The notes: generated from the sequence alone by a model not told the origin. 64,000 nt of DNA from Alicyclobacillus fructus (GCF_017329605.1 NZ_JAFMTY010000012.1:1-64000), one strand, 5' to 3'; numbered from the stretch's first letter, positions 28,176-37,732 are shown. Made by a program: numbers and translations.

Positions 28176-29120
28176 TCAGTCGAACAGCTGGCTCACGGAT
28201 CGCTGCGTGTGCACGCGGATGATGGCCTCGGCGATGAGTTCCGCCACCGACAGCACCTTGATTTTGTCGATCCGCTTGTGCTCGGGCAGCGCGATGGTGT
28301 TGGTGACCACCACCTCTTCGATGGCCGAATTCTGCAAGCGCTCCACGCCCTGCCCCGAGAGCACGGGATGAATGCAACACGCGTACACGCCGCGCGCCCC
28401 GCGCTTCAGAAGCTCCGCGGCGCCGGCGGTGATGGTCCCCGCCGTGTCGATCATATCGTCAATCAGGATGGCCGTCTTGCCCTCGATGTCGCCGATGATG
28501 TTCATGACCTGCGCGACATTCGCGTCCGGGCGCCGCTTGTCGATGATGGCGAGCGGCGCGCCGAGCCTCTCGGCGAACGCGCGCGCCCTCGTCACGCCGC
28601 CCATGTCGGGCGAGACCACCACGGGATTCTCGATTTGCTTGTCCAGAAAGTAATCCGCCAGAATCGGCATCCCAATCAGGTGATCCACCGGGATATCGAA
28701 AAAGCCCTGAATCTGGCCGGCGTGCAGATCCATCGAGATGACGCGGCTCGCACCGGCCGTCTGAAGCAGATTGGCCACCAGCTTCGCCGTGATGGGATCC
28801 CGGGCGCGGGCTTTCCTGTCCTGGCGCGCATAACCATAGTACGGGATCACGACGTTGATGGTGCGCGCCGACGCGCGCTTCACCGCATCCATCAGGATCA
28901 GAAGTTCCATGAGGTGTTCGTTGACCGGCTGACTCGTGGGTTGAATGATGAACACGTTTGCGCCTCGCACGCTCTCGCCCAAGCGGATGCGGACCTCGCC
29001 GTCCGAAAACCGCCCGACTTGGCAGTCCGCCAGCGGGACTCCGATGTAGTCGGCGATCTCCTGCGCCAATGCAGGATTGGCATTCCCCGTGACGAGCTTC
29101 AAGTCGGCGTCAATGGCCAC
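28176..29120 (-). CDS. prs: Ribose-phosphate pyrophosphokinase
   Basis: Makes PRPP from ribose-5-phosphate and ATP. The 314-residue class I enzyme shows [15 protein letters not shown], the [11 protein letters not shown] segment, and the PRPP loop [12 protein letters not shown] near residue 220. GTG start at 29120 overlaps the glmU end by 11 nt, as the conserved pair glmU-prs. Confidence 0.97.
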   Translation of the reverse strand: MAIDADLKLVTGNANPALAQEIADYIGVPLADCQVGRFSDGEVRIRLGESVRGANVFIIQPTSQPVNEHLMELLILMDAVKRASARTINVVIPYYGYARQDRKARARDPITAKLVANLLQTAGASRVISMDLHAGQIQGFFDIPVDHLIGMPILADYFLDKQIENPVVVSPDMGGVTRARAFAERLGAPLAIIDKRRPDANVAQVMNIIGDIEGKTAILIDDMIDTAGTITAGAAELLKRGARGVYACCIHPVLSGQGVERLQNSAIEEVVVTNTIALPEHKRIDKIKVLSVAELIAEAIIRVHTQRSVSQLFD

Positions 29121-30522
29121 AATGGTTCCCGCCCTTCTCCGGATTCCGATTCTGCCTGCGCGCCTTCCAGGCCCGGACGTAGTTCGGCTTGGTGGTCTGC
29201 GGCACGCGGCCGATGGCGAAGCCGTCGTCGCCGACGTCGTCCGTCACCGTCGTGCCCGCGACCACATACGCGCCCTTGCCAATGGTCACGGGCGCAATCA
29301 GGTTGACATTCGAGCCGATGAAGCTGTCGTCCCCGATGACCGTGCGATGCTTTCGCTCGCCGTCGTAGTTCACGGTGATGGCGCCGCACCCGACGTTGAC
29401 ATTGCGGCCGATCTCGGCATCGCCCACGTACGCCAGATGGCTCACCTTCGTGTCGTCCCCGATGCGGCTGTTTTTCACCTCGACAAAGTCGCCGATCTTC
29501 ACCCGCCGCCCAATCTCCGCGCCAGGGCGCAGATAGGCGAACGGTCCCACCTCGGCTCCCTCGCCGATCACGGCCTCCACCGCCACGGTGTATTGAACGC
29601 GGGCCCCTTCGCCCACGACCGTATCCACCAACCGCGTGTGCGGGCCGATCACCGCGCCCGGCGAGACGCGCGTGCGCCCCGCGAGCATCGTGCCGGGGAG
29701 CAGGGTCACGTCCGGCGCGAGCTCCACATCCGCCTCGATGTACGTGGCGTTCGGATCCACCACCGTGACCCCTTCCGTCATCCAGCGCGTGAGAATCCGC
29801 CGCCTGCAGATGGCCTCCACGCGCGCGAGCTCCGCGCGGTTGTTCACGCTCGCGATCTCGTCCTCGTCCTGAGCGATGTGCGCAATGACCCGTTCGCCGC
29901 GGCGCGATAAGATCAGCGCCGTGTCCGTGAGGTAATATTCCCCCTGCGCGTTGTCGTTGGTCACCTCGCGCAGGGCCTCTTCCAGGGCGTCGCGCCGAAA
30001 GGCGTAGATGCCCGTGTTGATGAGCCGGTGCGCGCGCTCCTCCGGCGTCGCGTCCTTTTCTTCGACAATCCGCTCGACCTCGCCGAGCGAGTTCAAAAAC
30101 ACCCGGCCGAGCCCCGTGGGATTCGCCACTTCGGCCGCAAGCACGACACAGGCTGCGCGGTTCTCCTCGCGCAGCCGCATCAGGTGCAAAATGGTCTCCG
30201 GCCGAATGAGCGGTGCGTCACCGTACAGCACGACGACCGTCTCTGTATCGGAAGGCACGAGCGGCAGGGCCGCCCGCACAGCGTCTGCGGTACCGAGCTG
30301 CTTCTCCTGGACGGCGACTTCAGCGCGCCCCCGGACCGACGCCTCCACCTGTTCCCGATGCTGTCCCACCACGACCACCACTTGGTCCATGCGCGCCTCG
30401 CGCAGGCTGTCCAACAGGTGGTGAATCATCGGTTTCCCGCATACCGGGTGCAACACCTTGTGTGTCTGCGATTTCATGCGTGTGCCGTGCCCCGCGGCCA
30501 GCACGACAGCGGTTTGCGCCAT
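29110..30522 (-). CDS. glmU: Bifunctional UDP-GlcNAc pyrophosphorylase / GlcN-1-P acetyltransferase
   Basis: Makes UDP-GlcNAc for the cell wall. The 470-residue product has an N-terminal nucleotidyltransferase domain starting [14 protein letters not shown] (about 6-19) and a C-terminal left-handed beta helix of hexapeptide repeats (about 255-450). ATG at 30522 follows GGAGGAGA. It has its own sigma-A promoter after the spoVG terminator. Confidence 0.97.
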   Translation of the reverse strand: MAQTAVVLAAGHGTRMKSQTHKVLHPVCGKPMIHHLLDSLREARMDQVVVVVGQHREQVEASVRGRAEVAVQEKQLGTADAVRAALPLVPSDTETVVVLYGDAPLIRPETILHLMRLREENRAACVVLAAEVANPTGLGRVFLNSLGEVERIVEEKDATPEERAHRLINTGIYAFRRDALEEALREVTNDNAQGEYYLTDTALILSRRGERVIAHIAQDEDEIASVNNRAELARVEAICRRRILTRWMTEGVTVVDPNATYIEADVELAPDVTLLPGTMLAGRTRVSPGAVIGPHTRLVDTVVGEGARVQYTVAVEAVIGEGAEVGPFAYLRPGAEIGRRVKIGDFVEVKNSRIGDDTKVSHLAYVGDAEIGRNVNVGCGAITVNYDGERKHRTVIGDDSFIGSNVNLIAPVTIGKGAYVVAGTTVTDDVGDDGFAIGRVPQTTKPNYVRAWKARRQNRNPEKGGNHCGH

Positions 30523-30578
30523 GCAGTATCTCCTCCGAGCGCGCGACGTGTGCGCTCCCACAAATCTTGTCGCCACAA

Positions 30579-30607
30579 AGTGTACCCGATGGGGGGGTGC
30601 ATTTCAA
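30579..30607 (-). promoter_or_regulatory. Sigma-A promoter of glmU
   Basis: TTGAAA (30607-30602), 17-bp spacer, TACACT (30584-30579), about 57 bp before the glmU start. Confidence 0.75.
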
Positions 30608-30626
30608 TTTGCCCGGCCTGCGATCA

Positions 30627-30656
30627 CAAAAAAGCCCTGACTTTCGCCAGGGACTT
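30627..30656 (-). terminator. Terminator of spoVG
   Basis: Stem AAGTCCCTG/CAGGGCTT with one bulged T and a GCGAAAGT loop, followed on the minus strand by TTTTTTG, just after the spoVG stop. Confidence 0.85.
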
Positions 30657-30668
30657 TTCACACAACCT

Positions 30669-30980
30669 TCACATCGCCGAGTCGCGAAGCGGCTGCGAGT
30701 TTTCGGCCTCCGCCTCCTGCGCGCGGTAATACGCGGCAAGGACGGCCTCCTGGATTTTCTGGCGCGTGGACGAAGAGATGGGATGAGCGATGTCCCGGAA
30801 CTCGCCGTCCGGCGTCTTCTTGCTCGGCATCGCGACAAACATGCCGTTGTTGCCATCGATCACGCGGATGTCGTGGACGACAAACTCGCTGTCGATGGTA
30901 ATGGACGCGATCGCCTTCATGCGGCCTTCACTCGCCACCCGGCGAAGCCTTACATCGGTGATCTGCACCCTCTTCACCAC
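30669..30980 (-). CDS. spoVG: Regulator SpoVG
   Basis: Small nucleic-acid-binding regulator active in sporulation and septation. The 103-residue product has the conserved core [32 protein letters not shown] and [21 protein letters not shown]. The start is uncertain: GTG at 30980 or the in-frame GTG four codons later (M-Q-I-T-D...), which matches homologues better. Transcribed from a sigma-H promoter. Confidence 0.96.
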   Translation of the reverse strand: MVKRVQITDVRLRRVASEGRMKAIASITIDSEFVVHDIRVIDGNNGMFVAMPSKKTPDGEFRDIAHPISSSTRQKIQEAVLAAYYRAQEAEAENSQPLRDSAM

Positions 30981-31018
30981 CCTGATGTCGCGAATTGGTC
31001 ACATCTGTCTTGCTCGAC

Positions 31019-31048
31019 CAATTCAACATCGGGGCGGCAAACTCCTGC
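31019..31048 (-). promoter_or_regulatory. Sigma-H-type promoter of spoVG
   Basis: GCAGGAGTT (31048-31040), 12-bp spacer, GTTGAATTG (31027-31019). This fits RNAGGAWWW-N11-12-RNNGAATWW with few deviations. An A/T-rich block (about 31056-31079) lies directly upstream, like the AbrB-binding region before B. subtilis spoVG. Confidence 0.82.
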
Positions 31049-31109
31049 AGAGATCGTCATCATTTTTTCAAAAATTCGACCTCGTTCCCCGTTTTCCGCG
31101 GAGCCCTCC

Positions 31110-31484
31110 TCAGCCCAGGTAGGCGACGAGCTCGATCTCGACCTTCGCTCCGCGCGGCAGCGCAGCCACCTGCACCGTGGACCGAGCCGGTTTATGGCCG
31201 CCGAAGAACGCCTCGCACGCCTCGTTGACCACCTGAAACTCGCTGAGATCCGTCATGAAGATGGTGGCCTTGACGACCTGATCGCGCCTTGCGCCCGCGG
31301 CCGTGAGCACCGCGTCCAGGTTGCGGAACACCTGTTCCACCTGCTCCTTCACGCCGCCCTGGACGAGATCGCCCTCCGGCGTGAGCGGGATCTGGCCGGA
31401 CGTGTAGACAAACCTATCCACCTGAACCGCCTGGGAATACGGGCCGATGGCCTTCGGAGCCTGATCCGAGTGAATGATCTGCAT
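31110..31484 (-). CDS. ridA: Enamine/imine deaminase RidA
   Basis: Destroys reactive enamine intermediates of PLP enzymes; YjgF/YabJ family. The 124-residue product has IGPYSQAV, YTSGQIPLTPEG, KATIFMTD and the signature ARSTVQVAALPRGAKVEIE. ATG at 31484 behind AGGAGGT. Between purR and spoVG as in Bacillus (yabJ). Confidence 0.97.
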   Translation of the reverse strand: MQIIHSDQAPKAIGPYSQAVQVDRFVYTSGQIPLTPEGDLVQGGVKEQVEQVFRNLDAVLTAAGARRDQVVKATIFMTDLSEFQVVNEACEAFFGGHKPARSTVQVAALPRGAKVEIELVAYLG

Positions 31485-31516
31485 CGACAAGACCTCCTCA
31501 TGCATGGCAATCGCAC

Positions 31517-32320
31517 TTACAGCGCCCCGAGATTGGGGAGCACCTCGAAACCTTGTTCGCGCACGGGGCCGACCAAGAGCAGGGCGACGTAATCGGCGAC
31601 CATCTTCTCGACCGGCTGTGACGTGGCCATAAACACGGCGGTGCCGCACACCTCGCCGCCGAACTCCCCGATGAGCTCCGCCACCGCCCGCGCCGTGGCC
31701 CCCGCGCGCATGAAGTCGTCCACGATGAGCGCTCTGGCGCCTCGCGGGACGAGCCGAGTGCTGAGCGACATGGTCTGAATCCGCTTGGCCGATCCGGACA
31801 CGTAGTGCGTCGTGAGCGACGCGCCTTCGGTCACGCGCTGCTCCCGCCTCACGATGGCGAGGGGCGCGTGCAAATACCGCGCGGCGCTCGCCGCGAGCGG
31901 AATCCCCTTCGTCTCGACGGTCACGACCACCTCGACGCCCGCGTGCGCGAAGCGGCTCGCCACCATGGCGCCCGCGGTGTCGATCACGTCCGGATCGCCA
32001 AGCACGTCCGACGCATACAGAAACTCCCCCGCGATGACGCGATCGGGCGAAGCGAGCCGGCGGGCGACGTCCCACAAGAAAGCCTCGGCGCGGCCGCGTT
32101 CGACGTGAGGAACGAAGCGCACGCCGCCCTGCGCCCCGACGAGCGTCTCCACCCGCCCCGCGCCATCCTCGGCCAGCGCCTCGCGGATGAGTTGCACGTC
32201 TTCGCTCAGCGTCGACTTGGCGACGCCCCACGCCTCGGCGAGCGACGAGATGCCAAGCGGCGCCATGGGGCGCTCGACGAGCCGGCGAGTCAGGCGGATG
32301 AGTCGTTCATGCCGCTGCAT
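31517..32320 (-). CDS. purR: Purine operon repressor PurR
   Basis: Represses purine synthesis genes; DNA binding is relieved by PRPP. The 267-residue product has an N-terminal winged helix (1-74: RLIRLTRRLVERPMAPLGIS...KSTLSEDV) and a phosphoribosyltransferase-like domain with the PRPP motif ALIVDDFMRAGAT near 195. ATG follows GGAGGCGG. Sits 10 bp after ispE. Confidence 0.95.
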   Translation of the reverse strand: MQRHERLIRLTRRLVERPMAPLGISSLAEAWGVAKSTLSEDVQLIREALAEDGAGRVETLVGAQGGVRFVPHVERGRAEAFLWDVARRLASPDRVIAGEFLYASDVLGDPDVIDTAGAMVASRFAHAGVEVVVTVETKGIPLAASAARYLHAPLAIVRREQRVTEGASLTTHYVSGSAKRIQTMSLSTRLVPRGARALIVDDFMRAGATARAVAELIGEFGGEVCGTAVFMATSQPVEKMVADYVALLLVGPVREQGFEVLPNLGAL

Positions 32321-32330
32321 GGCCGCCTCC

Positions 32331-33209
32331 TCAACTCCGCCCGTGCGCCTGGGCGTACCCGCCCACGAACCGGCACACGTACACGTCTTTCATGATGCCG
32401 CGGAGCGCGTTGTACAGCCGATGCGCGTGCGTCTGCACGGGGGTCAGCACAAACAGCGTCGGGCCCGACCCGGACATGTGCACGGGCCGCTGCGCGATGG
32501 CACGCACGCGCTCCTTGAGCGCCTTCAGTTCTGGGTACAGGCTCAGCGTCACGCGCTCGAGGGCGTTGTGAACCAGCTCAAGCGCGCGCTCGTGATCTCC
32601 CTCGACGAGGCAGCGCACCATGTCATGGCTTCGCGGCGACGAGGTGAAATCCGACGGCTCCAGGCCCCGGTAGATGTCGGCCGTCGACACGAAGATCCGC
32701 GGGTGCAAAAGCACCGCGTACATCGCCGGGACCTGTGGATACCGGGTCACGCGTTCCCCGCGGCCGCGCGCCACGGCGAGCCCGCCGTAGACGCAGTAGG
32801 GCACGTCGGAGCCCACTTCCGCGCCGATCTCGGCGAGCTCGTCCAGCGTGAGCCCTGCGCCGGCCAGTTGGTTCAACCCACGCAAAACGGCCGCGGCGTC
32901 GCTCGATCCGCCGGCGAGCCCCGCGGCGACAGGGATGTTTTTCTCCAGCTGAATATGCACGCCGCCCGCAAAACCGGTGTGGCGCCTGAAGGCATGCGCC
33001 GCCTGCACGCACAGATTGCGCTCGTCCACCGGCACCGAGGACGAGCTGCTGTCCATCGTGATCTCGCCGTCGTCGCGCGGCTCCAGCCAGATGACGTCCG
33101 ATAGATCCACGGTCTGCATGACCATGTCGACTTCGTGATACCCGTCTTCGCGGCGCCCGAGGACGTCCAGCGTCAGATTGATCTTCGCGTACGCGCGTTG
33201 AAACAACAA
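32331..33209 (-). CDS. ispE: 4-diphosphocytidyl-2-C-methyl-D-erythritol kinase
   Basis: Step of the MEP isoprenoid pathway. GHMP kinase of 292 residues with AYAKINLTLDV at the start, the ATP loop PVAAGLAGGSSDAAA (about 95) and the C-terminal MSGSGPTLF. TTG at 33209 (a second TTG follows) behind GGTGGAG. Likely first gene of ispE-purR-ridA. Confidence 0.96.
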   Translation of the reverse strand: MLFQRAYAKINLTLDVLGRREDGYHEVDMVMQTVDLSDVIWLEPRDDGEITMDSSSSSVPVDERNLCVQAAHAFRRHTGFAGGVHIQLEKNIPVAAGLAGGSSDAAAVLRGLNQLAGAGLTLDELAEIGAEVGSDVPYCVYGGLAVARGRGERVTRYPQVPAMYAVLLHPRIFVSTADIYRGLEPSDFTSSPRSHDMVRCLVEGDHERALELVHNALERVTLSLYPELKALKERVRAIAQRPVHMSGSGPTLFVLTPVQTHAHRLYNALRGIMKDVYVCRFVGGYAQAHGRS

Positions 33210-33232
33210 AGCGCTCCACCTCGACTAGGACT

Positions 33233-33261
33233 AGCATGCCGAGGCGGCGTGCCAATGTCAA
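33233..33261 (-). promoter_or_regulatory. Possible sigma-A promoter of ispE
   Basis: TTGACA (33261-33256) with CATGCT 17 bp downstream. The -35 is perfect, the -10 poor. It lies in the 55-bp gap after cphA. Confidence 0.45.
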
Positions 33262-33264
33262 GGA

Positions 33265-35910
33265 TCACAGCATCGCGAGCCGTCCATCGGCGCCATCCGC
33301 CGAAACCGCGCCCCACGGCCGCGCGCCGACGCCCTGCAGCGCCTCCTTCAGCGGCGCCAGTTGCTCATAAAACACGCACGCGACGTCCTCTGGGCCGAGC
33401 GACCGTATGGCGAGGAGCGCGGCCTCCCGCTCGTTCAGCACGACGCGCACCGGTTTGTCGGGACAAGCCCGCGAAAGAGAACGGGACAACAGCTGCGCGA
33501 TCTCGCCAGGCTCTCGCCCGCGCAGATCGGCGTCCTCCTTGACCACGAACTCGTCAAACCACGGCGCCAGCGCGCGCCCCGCCTCCTCCACGACGTGATC
33601 GGCCCGATCCCCTGGCACGCCGACGACGCCCACGCGGCGCCTGCAAGGGAGCGCCTGAAGCCATCGCCCGACCTCGCGGAAGCCGGCCGGATTGTGCCCG
33701 TAATCGAGCACCACGCGCGCGCCGTTTGGCAGCACGTAGAGCTCGAGCCGGCCGCTGTTGTGTTCCGGCAAAAAGCTGGCGAGCGCCTTGGCCACCGTCC
33801 GCACCGGCAGTCCCGCCGCGCGCATGGCGGCCGCCGCCAGCGCGGCGTTTTCGACGTGGAACCGCGCCAGGCCGCCGAGGCAGAGCGGGATTTGGGCCAC
33901 GGCGACGATGGGTCGCTGCGAACCGCCCTGCCATTCGTACAAGACGCCGTCCGAGACCACCACGGCCGTCCCGCCCGCCTGGACGTGGCGCGCGACGTGC
34001 GGGTTGGTTGGGTTCTGCGACACGAACACGAGCCGCGCCCGGAAGCGGGGCGCGAGGGCAAGCACGCGCGGATCGTCGGCGTTGAGGACCACCGCCCCGT
34101 CGTCGCGGACGCATTCGCCGACCAGCGCCTTCACGAAGGCGATGTCGTCGATGGATTCAAGCCCGTCCTGGCCGACGTGATCGAGCGACAGATTGGTGAG
34201 GACGCCGACGTCCGCCCAGTCATACGCCAGCCCGCCGCGCACAATGCCGCCGCGCGCCGTCTCGAGCACGGCGACCTCGACGCGCGGGTGGGAGAGCACG
34301 AGCCTGGCGCTCATCGGGCCTGTCGTGTCCCCGCGGCATACGCACTCACCCCCGATGTAGACCCCTCCCGTGGTCGTCAGCCCCACGACCTTGCCTGCGA
34401 GCGAGAAACCGTGCGCCACGAGCCTCGCCGTCGTGGTCTTGCCGTTGGTGCCCGTGATGGACACGATGGGAATGCGCCCGTCCGATCCCGAGGGAAACAG
34501 CGACTCGACGATGGCTTCCGCCGCGCGGCGGGGCTCGCCGCAGGACGGGTGTTCATGCATCCGGATGCCCGGGCAGGCGTTCACTTCAATGACCGCAAAA
34601 CCCCCGGTGTCCGCGGACGAGGTGAGCGAGGGCACGACGAGATCGACGCCGCACACGTCCAGCCCCACAACCTCCGCGGCCCGCTCGGCCACGCGCAGGT
34701 AGGAAGGATGCAACTCGTCCGTCACGTCGCGGGCCTCGCCGCCCGTCGACAGGTTGGCGCTCTCGCGCAGCGCCACGCGCTGCCCGGCGGCCGGCACCGA
34801 CTCGGGCGACATGCCCTGGCGCGCAAGCACCTGCCGCGCGATCTCGTCGATGGCGATCTTCGTCAGCGGCTTCTCGTGGCCCTCGCCGCGGCGCGGATCG
34901 CGGTTGACGAGATCGACCAGTTCGCGGACGGTGTGCTCGCCGTCTCCCTCCACAAAGGCGGGCTCTCGCACGGAGGCGGCGACGGCGCGGCCCTGCACCA
35001 CCAGCACGCGCACGTTCTCGCCCGGCACGTACGCTTCGACGATCACGTCATGCGCGTATCGGCGCGCTTCGCGAAACGCCGCGCGCACCTCTTCCTCGGA
35101 TTCGAGGCGTAAGGAGACGCCCTGGCCCTGGCGCGCGTCGAGCGGCTTGACCACCGCCGGGCAACCGAGCTTTCGCCACAGGCGGACGGCCTCGTGTTCG
35201 TCCGCCGCCACGCCGCCCGGCGGAACGGAAAGCGCCGCCTCCTCGAGGAGCTGCTTCGTCAACGCTTTGTCACTCGCGATGTCGGCCGCGACGCACGAGG
35301 TCCGATCCGTCAGGGTGGCCTCGATACGCTTGCGGTGCACGCCGTAGCCGAGCTCGAGAAAGCTGCCCTGCAGGCGCCGCACCGGAATGTTGCGCCGCCG
35401 GCACGCGTCGACGATGGCCTGGGTGCTTGGGCCCAGGCGGTCGCCTTCGTACAGCCGCGCGATCTCTTGAATCAGAGCGGCGAGATCGGCAGAATGGCGA
35501 TCTTCGGCGAGCGATGCGACGATGTCGACGGCGGCCTCGAGCGCCCGGCGCTGGGCGGGGAAGGAGGCGCACTCGATGGCCACGTCGTAGAGGCCCGGAC
35601 GGCCTGCGTACACGGTCTTGCCGTAATTCGCCGGGATCCCCGCGAGATGCCCCAACTCAATGGCGACGTGTTCGCAAATATGGCCGAAGTAGGTTCCATC
35701 CTCGAGCCGCTCGATGAAGCCGCCGGGGCGGCCCTTGGCGCAGTGGTGTTGCGAGAGTCCTGGGAAATGATGCAAGAGACGTTCTTGGAATCCGGGGATG
35801 TCGGTGCTCTCTTTGCCGGCGTAGACGCCGAGGTCCAAGCGGGCCAGAAGAACCGGACGATACGTGAAGATATTCGGCCCTTCGATGAAGCGAATGCGCA
35901 CGATATTCAT
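33265..35910 (-). CDS. cphA: Cyanophycin synthetase
   Basis: Builds the nitrogen and carbon store cyanophycin (Arg side chains on poly-Asp) with ATP. The 881-residue product has the CphA order: an N-terminal domain (1-160), an ATP-grasp domain (about 195-460), and a Mur-ligase-like domain with SITGTNGKTTTARL near 490 and DYGHNPAGF near 750. ATG at 35910 overlaps cphB as ATGA, with GGAGC upstream. It lies inside the spore/housekeeping block between sspF and ispE, where Bacillus has nothing. A bacterial CphA may also use other amino acids. Confidence 0.95.
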   Translation of the reverse strand: MNIVRIRFIEGPNIFTYRPVLLARLDLGVYAGKESTDIPGFQERLLHHFPGLSQHHCAKGRPGGFIERLEDGTYFGHICEHVAIELGHLAGIPANYGKTVYAGRPGLYDVAIECASFPAQRRALEAAVDIVASLAEDRHSADLAALIQEIARLYEGDRLGPSTQAIVDACRRRNIPVRRLQGSFLELGYGVHRKRIEATLTDRTSCVAADIASDKALTKQLLEEAALSVPPGGVAADEHEAVRLWRKLGCPAVVKPLDARQGQGVSLRLESEEEVRAAFREARRYAHDVIVEAYVPGENVRVLVVQGRAVAASVREPAFVEGDGEHTVRELVDLVNRDPRRGEGHEKPLTKIAIDEIARQVLARQGMSPESVPAAGQRVALRESANLSTGGEARDVTDELHPSYLRVAERAAEVVGLDVCGVDLVVPSLTSSADTGGFAVIEVNACPGIRMHEHPSCGEPRRAAEAIVESLFPSGSDGRIPIVSITGTNGKTTTARLVAHGFSLAGKVVGLTTTGGVYIGGECVCRGDTTGPMSARLVLSHPRVEVAVLETARGGIVRGGLAYDWADVGVLTNLSLDHVGQDGLESIDDIAFVKALVGECVRDDGAVVLNADDPRVLALAPRFRARLVFVSQNPTNPHVARHVQAGGTAVVVSDGVLYEWQGGSQRPIVAVAQIPLCLGGLARFHVENAALAAAAMRAAGLPVRTVAKALASFLPEHNSGRLELYVLPNGARVVLDYGHNPAGFREVGRWLQALPCRRRVGVVGVPGDRADHVVEEAGRALAPWFDEFVVKEDADLRGREPGEIAQLLSRSLSRACPDKPVRVVLNEREAALLAIRSLGPEDVACVFYEQLAPLKEALQGVGARPWGAVSADGADGRLAML

Positions 35911-36743
35911 GAGGTTAGCTCCTTCTGGCGAAGCCAGTGTGGAAAGTCGGGAATGGGCCGGCGCTCGCGCAGCAAATAGCCGCACCCCTCCGGGAGCGTG
36001 TGCAGCTTCACGTCACACAGGGCCAAGGACTCGTCACGGCGGATTTTGTCCAGGTTCGAATAGGTCATTCCACCAGCGTCCACCACGCTCACCGCGCCGC
36101 GCCCCATGACTTCAAGCACGCAGCCGTCGTGCACCACGACAGCCGTATCTTCGTCGATGCCAAGGCCCAAGTGGTGCGGGTATTGCGCGACGGCCGACAA
36201 CAGCCGCCCGAGCCTGCCCCGCTGCGCGAAATGCTGGTCGATCACGCAACCATCCAGAAATTCCATGCCAGGCGCCATGCGCACGATGGAAGGGCGAGGA
36301 TTCGTCTCTCCCTCGCCTTCGACGATCATCGTGCTCGACATCATCGAAGCACCTGCGCTTGTGCCGCCGAGCACCGCCCCATTCCGATGCGCCTTGTGCA
36401 AAGCCGAATCCACCTTTGTTCCGCCCAAAAGCTTGGTGATCCGCTCCTGCTCCCCGCCCGTGAAAAAGATGCAGGTCGCCTGCGCGATCATCTGCACGGC
36501 GCTGTCGCGGTTCGCGGCCTCGCGCGTGGACACGTCGAACGTCCGCACGTCGCCCGCGCCGAGGCGGTGAAATACGTCCACATACTCAGCGCCGACCTCA
36601 ACCGGCGTTTTCGTCGCCACGGTGATGACGAGCACGCGCGCGTGCTTGCCGCCGCCGAGATCGAGAAACCGGCGCAGAATGCGGCACTCGCCTGTCTTGT
36701 CCTCCGCGCCGCCGATGATGACGAGAGGTCCTCGCTGCCCCAA
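35907..36743 (-). CDS. cphB: Cyanophycinase
   Basis: Exo-type serine peptidase that cuts cyanophycin to beta-Asp-Arg dipeptides. The roughly 278-residue S51 protein has VIIGGAEDK at the start, TGGEQERI, and the nucleophile motif GGTSAGAS (Ser about 130). The ribosome site GGGAGGG abuts GTG at 36749 and lies 7 nt from TTG at 36743, so the latter is chosen. Upstream of and coupled to cphA: synthesis and breakdown are co-expressed. Confidence 0.95.
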   Translation of the reverse strand: MGQRGPLVIIGGAEDKTGECRILRRFLDLGGGKHARVLVITVATKTPVEVGAEYVDVFHRLGAGDVRTFDVSTREAANRDSAVQMIAQATCIFFTGGEQERITKLLGGTKVDSALHKAHRNGAVLGGTSAGASMMSSTMIVEGEGETNPRPSIVRMAPGMEFLDGCVIDQHFAQRGRLGRLLSAVAQYPHHLGLGIDEDTAVVVHDGCVLEVMGRGAVSVVDAGGMTYSNLDKIRRDESLALCDVKLHTLPEGCGYLLRERRPIPDFPHWLRQKELTS

Positions 36744-36819
36744 CCGCACGCCCTCCCAGACATTGGTTAACTCACCTGATACGTTTCCCGAAAGGCGCGG
36801 CGCTCATGCGAACGCCATC

Positions 36820-36850
36820 AAAAGGCGGCCAGGACCTTCCTGGCCGCCTT
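36820..36850 (-). terminator. Terminator of sspF
   Basis: Twelve-bp perfect stem AAGGCGGCCAGG/CCTGGCCGCCTT followed on the minus strand by TTGATGG, directly after the sspF stop. Confidence 0.9.
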
Positions 36851-36853
36851 CGG

Positions 36854-37039
36854 TCACCTCTGCCCGGACTTCTCAGCCAACGCTTGCTCCGCGATCTCGA
36901 TGGCGCGCTTCACCATGTTCCCGGCGTCGCGCGCTTTGATCCCGCCCCAGCCTTCGCGCTGGACCGTGTCGTAGAACCCGAGCTCTTTGGCCAGTTCCAC
37001 CTTGAACGCATCTGACATGGTGCTCCTGCGCCGTGCCAT
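36854..37039 (-). CDS. sspF: Small acid-soluble spore protein of the SspF type
   Basis: Alpha/beta-type SASP relative found in the spore core. The 61-residue product carries [19 protein letters not shown] and [19 protein letters not shown], the two conserved SASP segments. ATG at 37039 behind GGGAGGG. Monocistronic between a sigma-G promoter and a strong terminator; next to veg as in B. subtilis. Confidence 0.95.
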   Translation of the reverse strand: MARRRSTMSDAFKVELAKELGFYDTVQREGWGGIKARDAGNMVKRAIEIAEQALAEKSGQR

Positions 37040-37072
37040 GCCAAATCCCTCCCTGGTCAGAGGCGACAGGTT

Positions 37073-37103
37073 TACGATGCGCCGAGGGAGCGCGTTCTAT
37101 GCG
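37073..37103 (-). promoter_or_regulatory. Sigma-G-type promoter of sspF
   Basis: CGCATA (37103-37098), 18-bp spacer, CATCGTA (37079-37073), about 34 bp before the start codon. Same layout as at fin and spoVT. Confidence 0.78.
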
Positions 37104-37136
37104 ACGGCGCTCGAGCAAAGCGCCACGGAGCGCACA

Positions 37137-37164
37137 CAAAAAGGGCGAGGCCGAAGCCTCACCC
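37137..37164 (-). terminator. Terminator of veg
   Basis: Nine-bp stem GGGTGAGGC/GCCTCGCCC with a TTCG loop, followed on the minus strand by TTTTTGTG. Confidence 0.9.
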
Positions 37165-37234
37165 GCGTTCGAATTCAGGGTTATTCAAACTCATGAGGCC
37201 TGTCCCCGTGCGGACCCCGGCCTGTCTTCGAGGT

Positions 37235-37510
37235 TCAGTGTTCGACCACGAACTTGGTGGTGTTCCCGTCCTCCTTGCAGAGCATCAGCTCGACGGTCTC
37301 GGTCAGCACGTCCGCGTAGCTATACGAAACGCGCTCGAACGATCCGTCCGGCGGGTCCAGCTTGACGACGAACACCGACGGATACGTCTCTTCGAGAACC
37401 CCGAAGCGCTCGATGGTTTTCCGCCTGCCTCCGTTTGCACGGAGCAACACGCGTTCACCCACGAGTCCATCCAGACTCTTCTTAATTTCGTGGAGCGCAT
37501 TCCTGGCCAA
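37235..37510 (-). CDS. veg: Veg protein
   Basis: Small, highly expressed protein; in B. subtilis it stimulates biofilm matrix genes by counteracting SinR. The 91-residue product keeps the core [21 protein letters not shown] and [19 protein letters not shown]. The frame is open to 37537, but TTG at 37510 has AGAGGTGG six nt upstream and gives the family N-terminus. Two strong promoters precede it. Confidence 0.95.
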   Translation of the reverse strand: MARNALHEIKKSLDGLVGERVLLRANGGRRKTIERFGVLEETYPSVFVVKLDPPDGSFERVSYSYADVLTETVELMLCKEDGNTTKFVVEH

Positions 37511-37535
37511 CACACACCACCTCTTTCCGCGCTTC

Positions 37536-37565
37536 ATTATACCATCGCGCAGAAGGTGGTGTCAA
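37536..37565 (-). promoter_or_regulatory. veg promoter P1 (sigma-A)
   Basis: TTGACA (37565-37560), 18-bp spacer, TATAAT (37541-37536) with an upstream TGG giving an extended -10. Both hexamers are perfect. Confidence 0.9.
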
Positions 37566-37577
37566 GGAAATTTAATG

Positions 37578-37607
37578 ATTATATCAGCGCATCTTTTTCA
37601 GTGTCAA
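37578..37607 (-). promoter_or_regulatory. veg promoter P2 (sigma-A)
   Basis: TTGACA (37607-37602), 18-bp spacer, TATAAT (37583-37578). A second perfect promoter 42 bp upstream of P1; B. subtilis veg also has tandem promoters. Confidence 0.88.
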
Positions 37608-37732
37608 TGGGTATTTTACGGGGATCCGTGACGAAGTTGCTCGAATGTCCCCCCTGTGATGACCTGCCGGCGAGTGATGAGCCTCAGGCGCCTTCGCCCG
37701 CTCAAGCGCCGAAAGCCGCGCTCGGCCTGATC

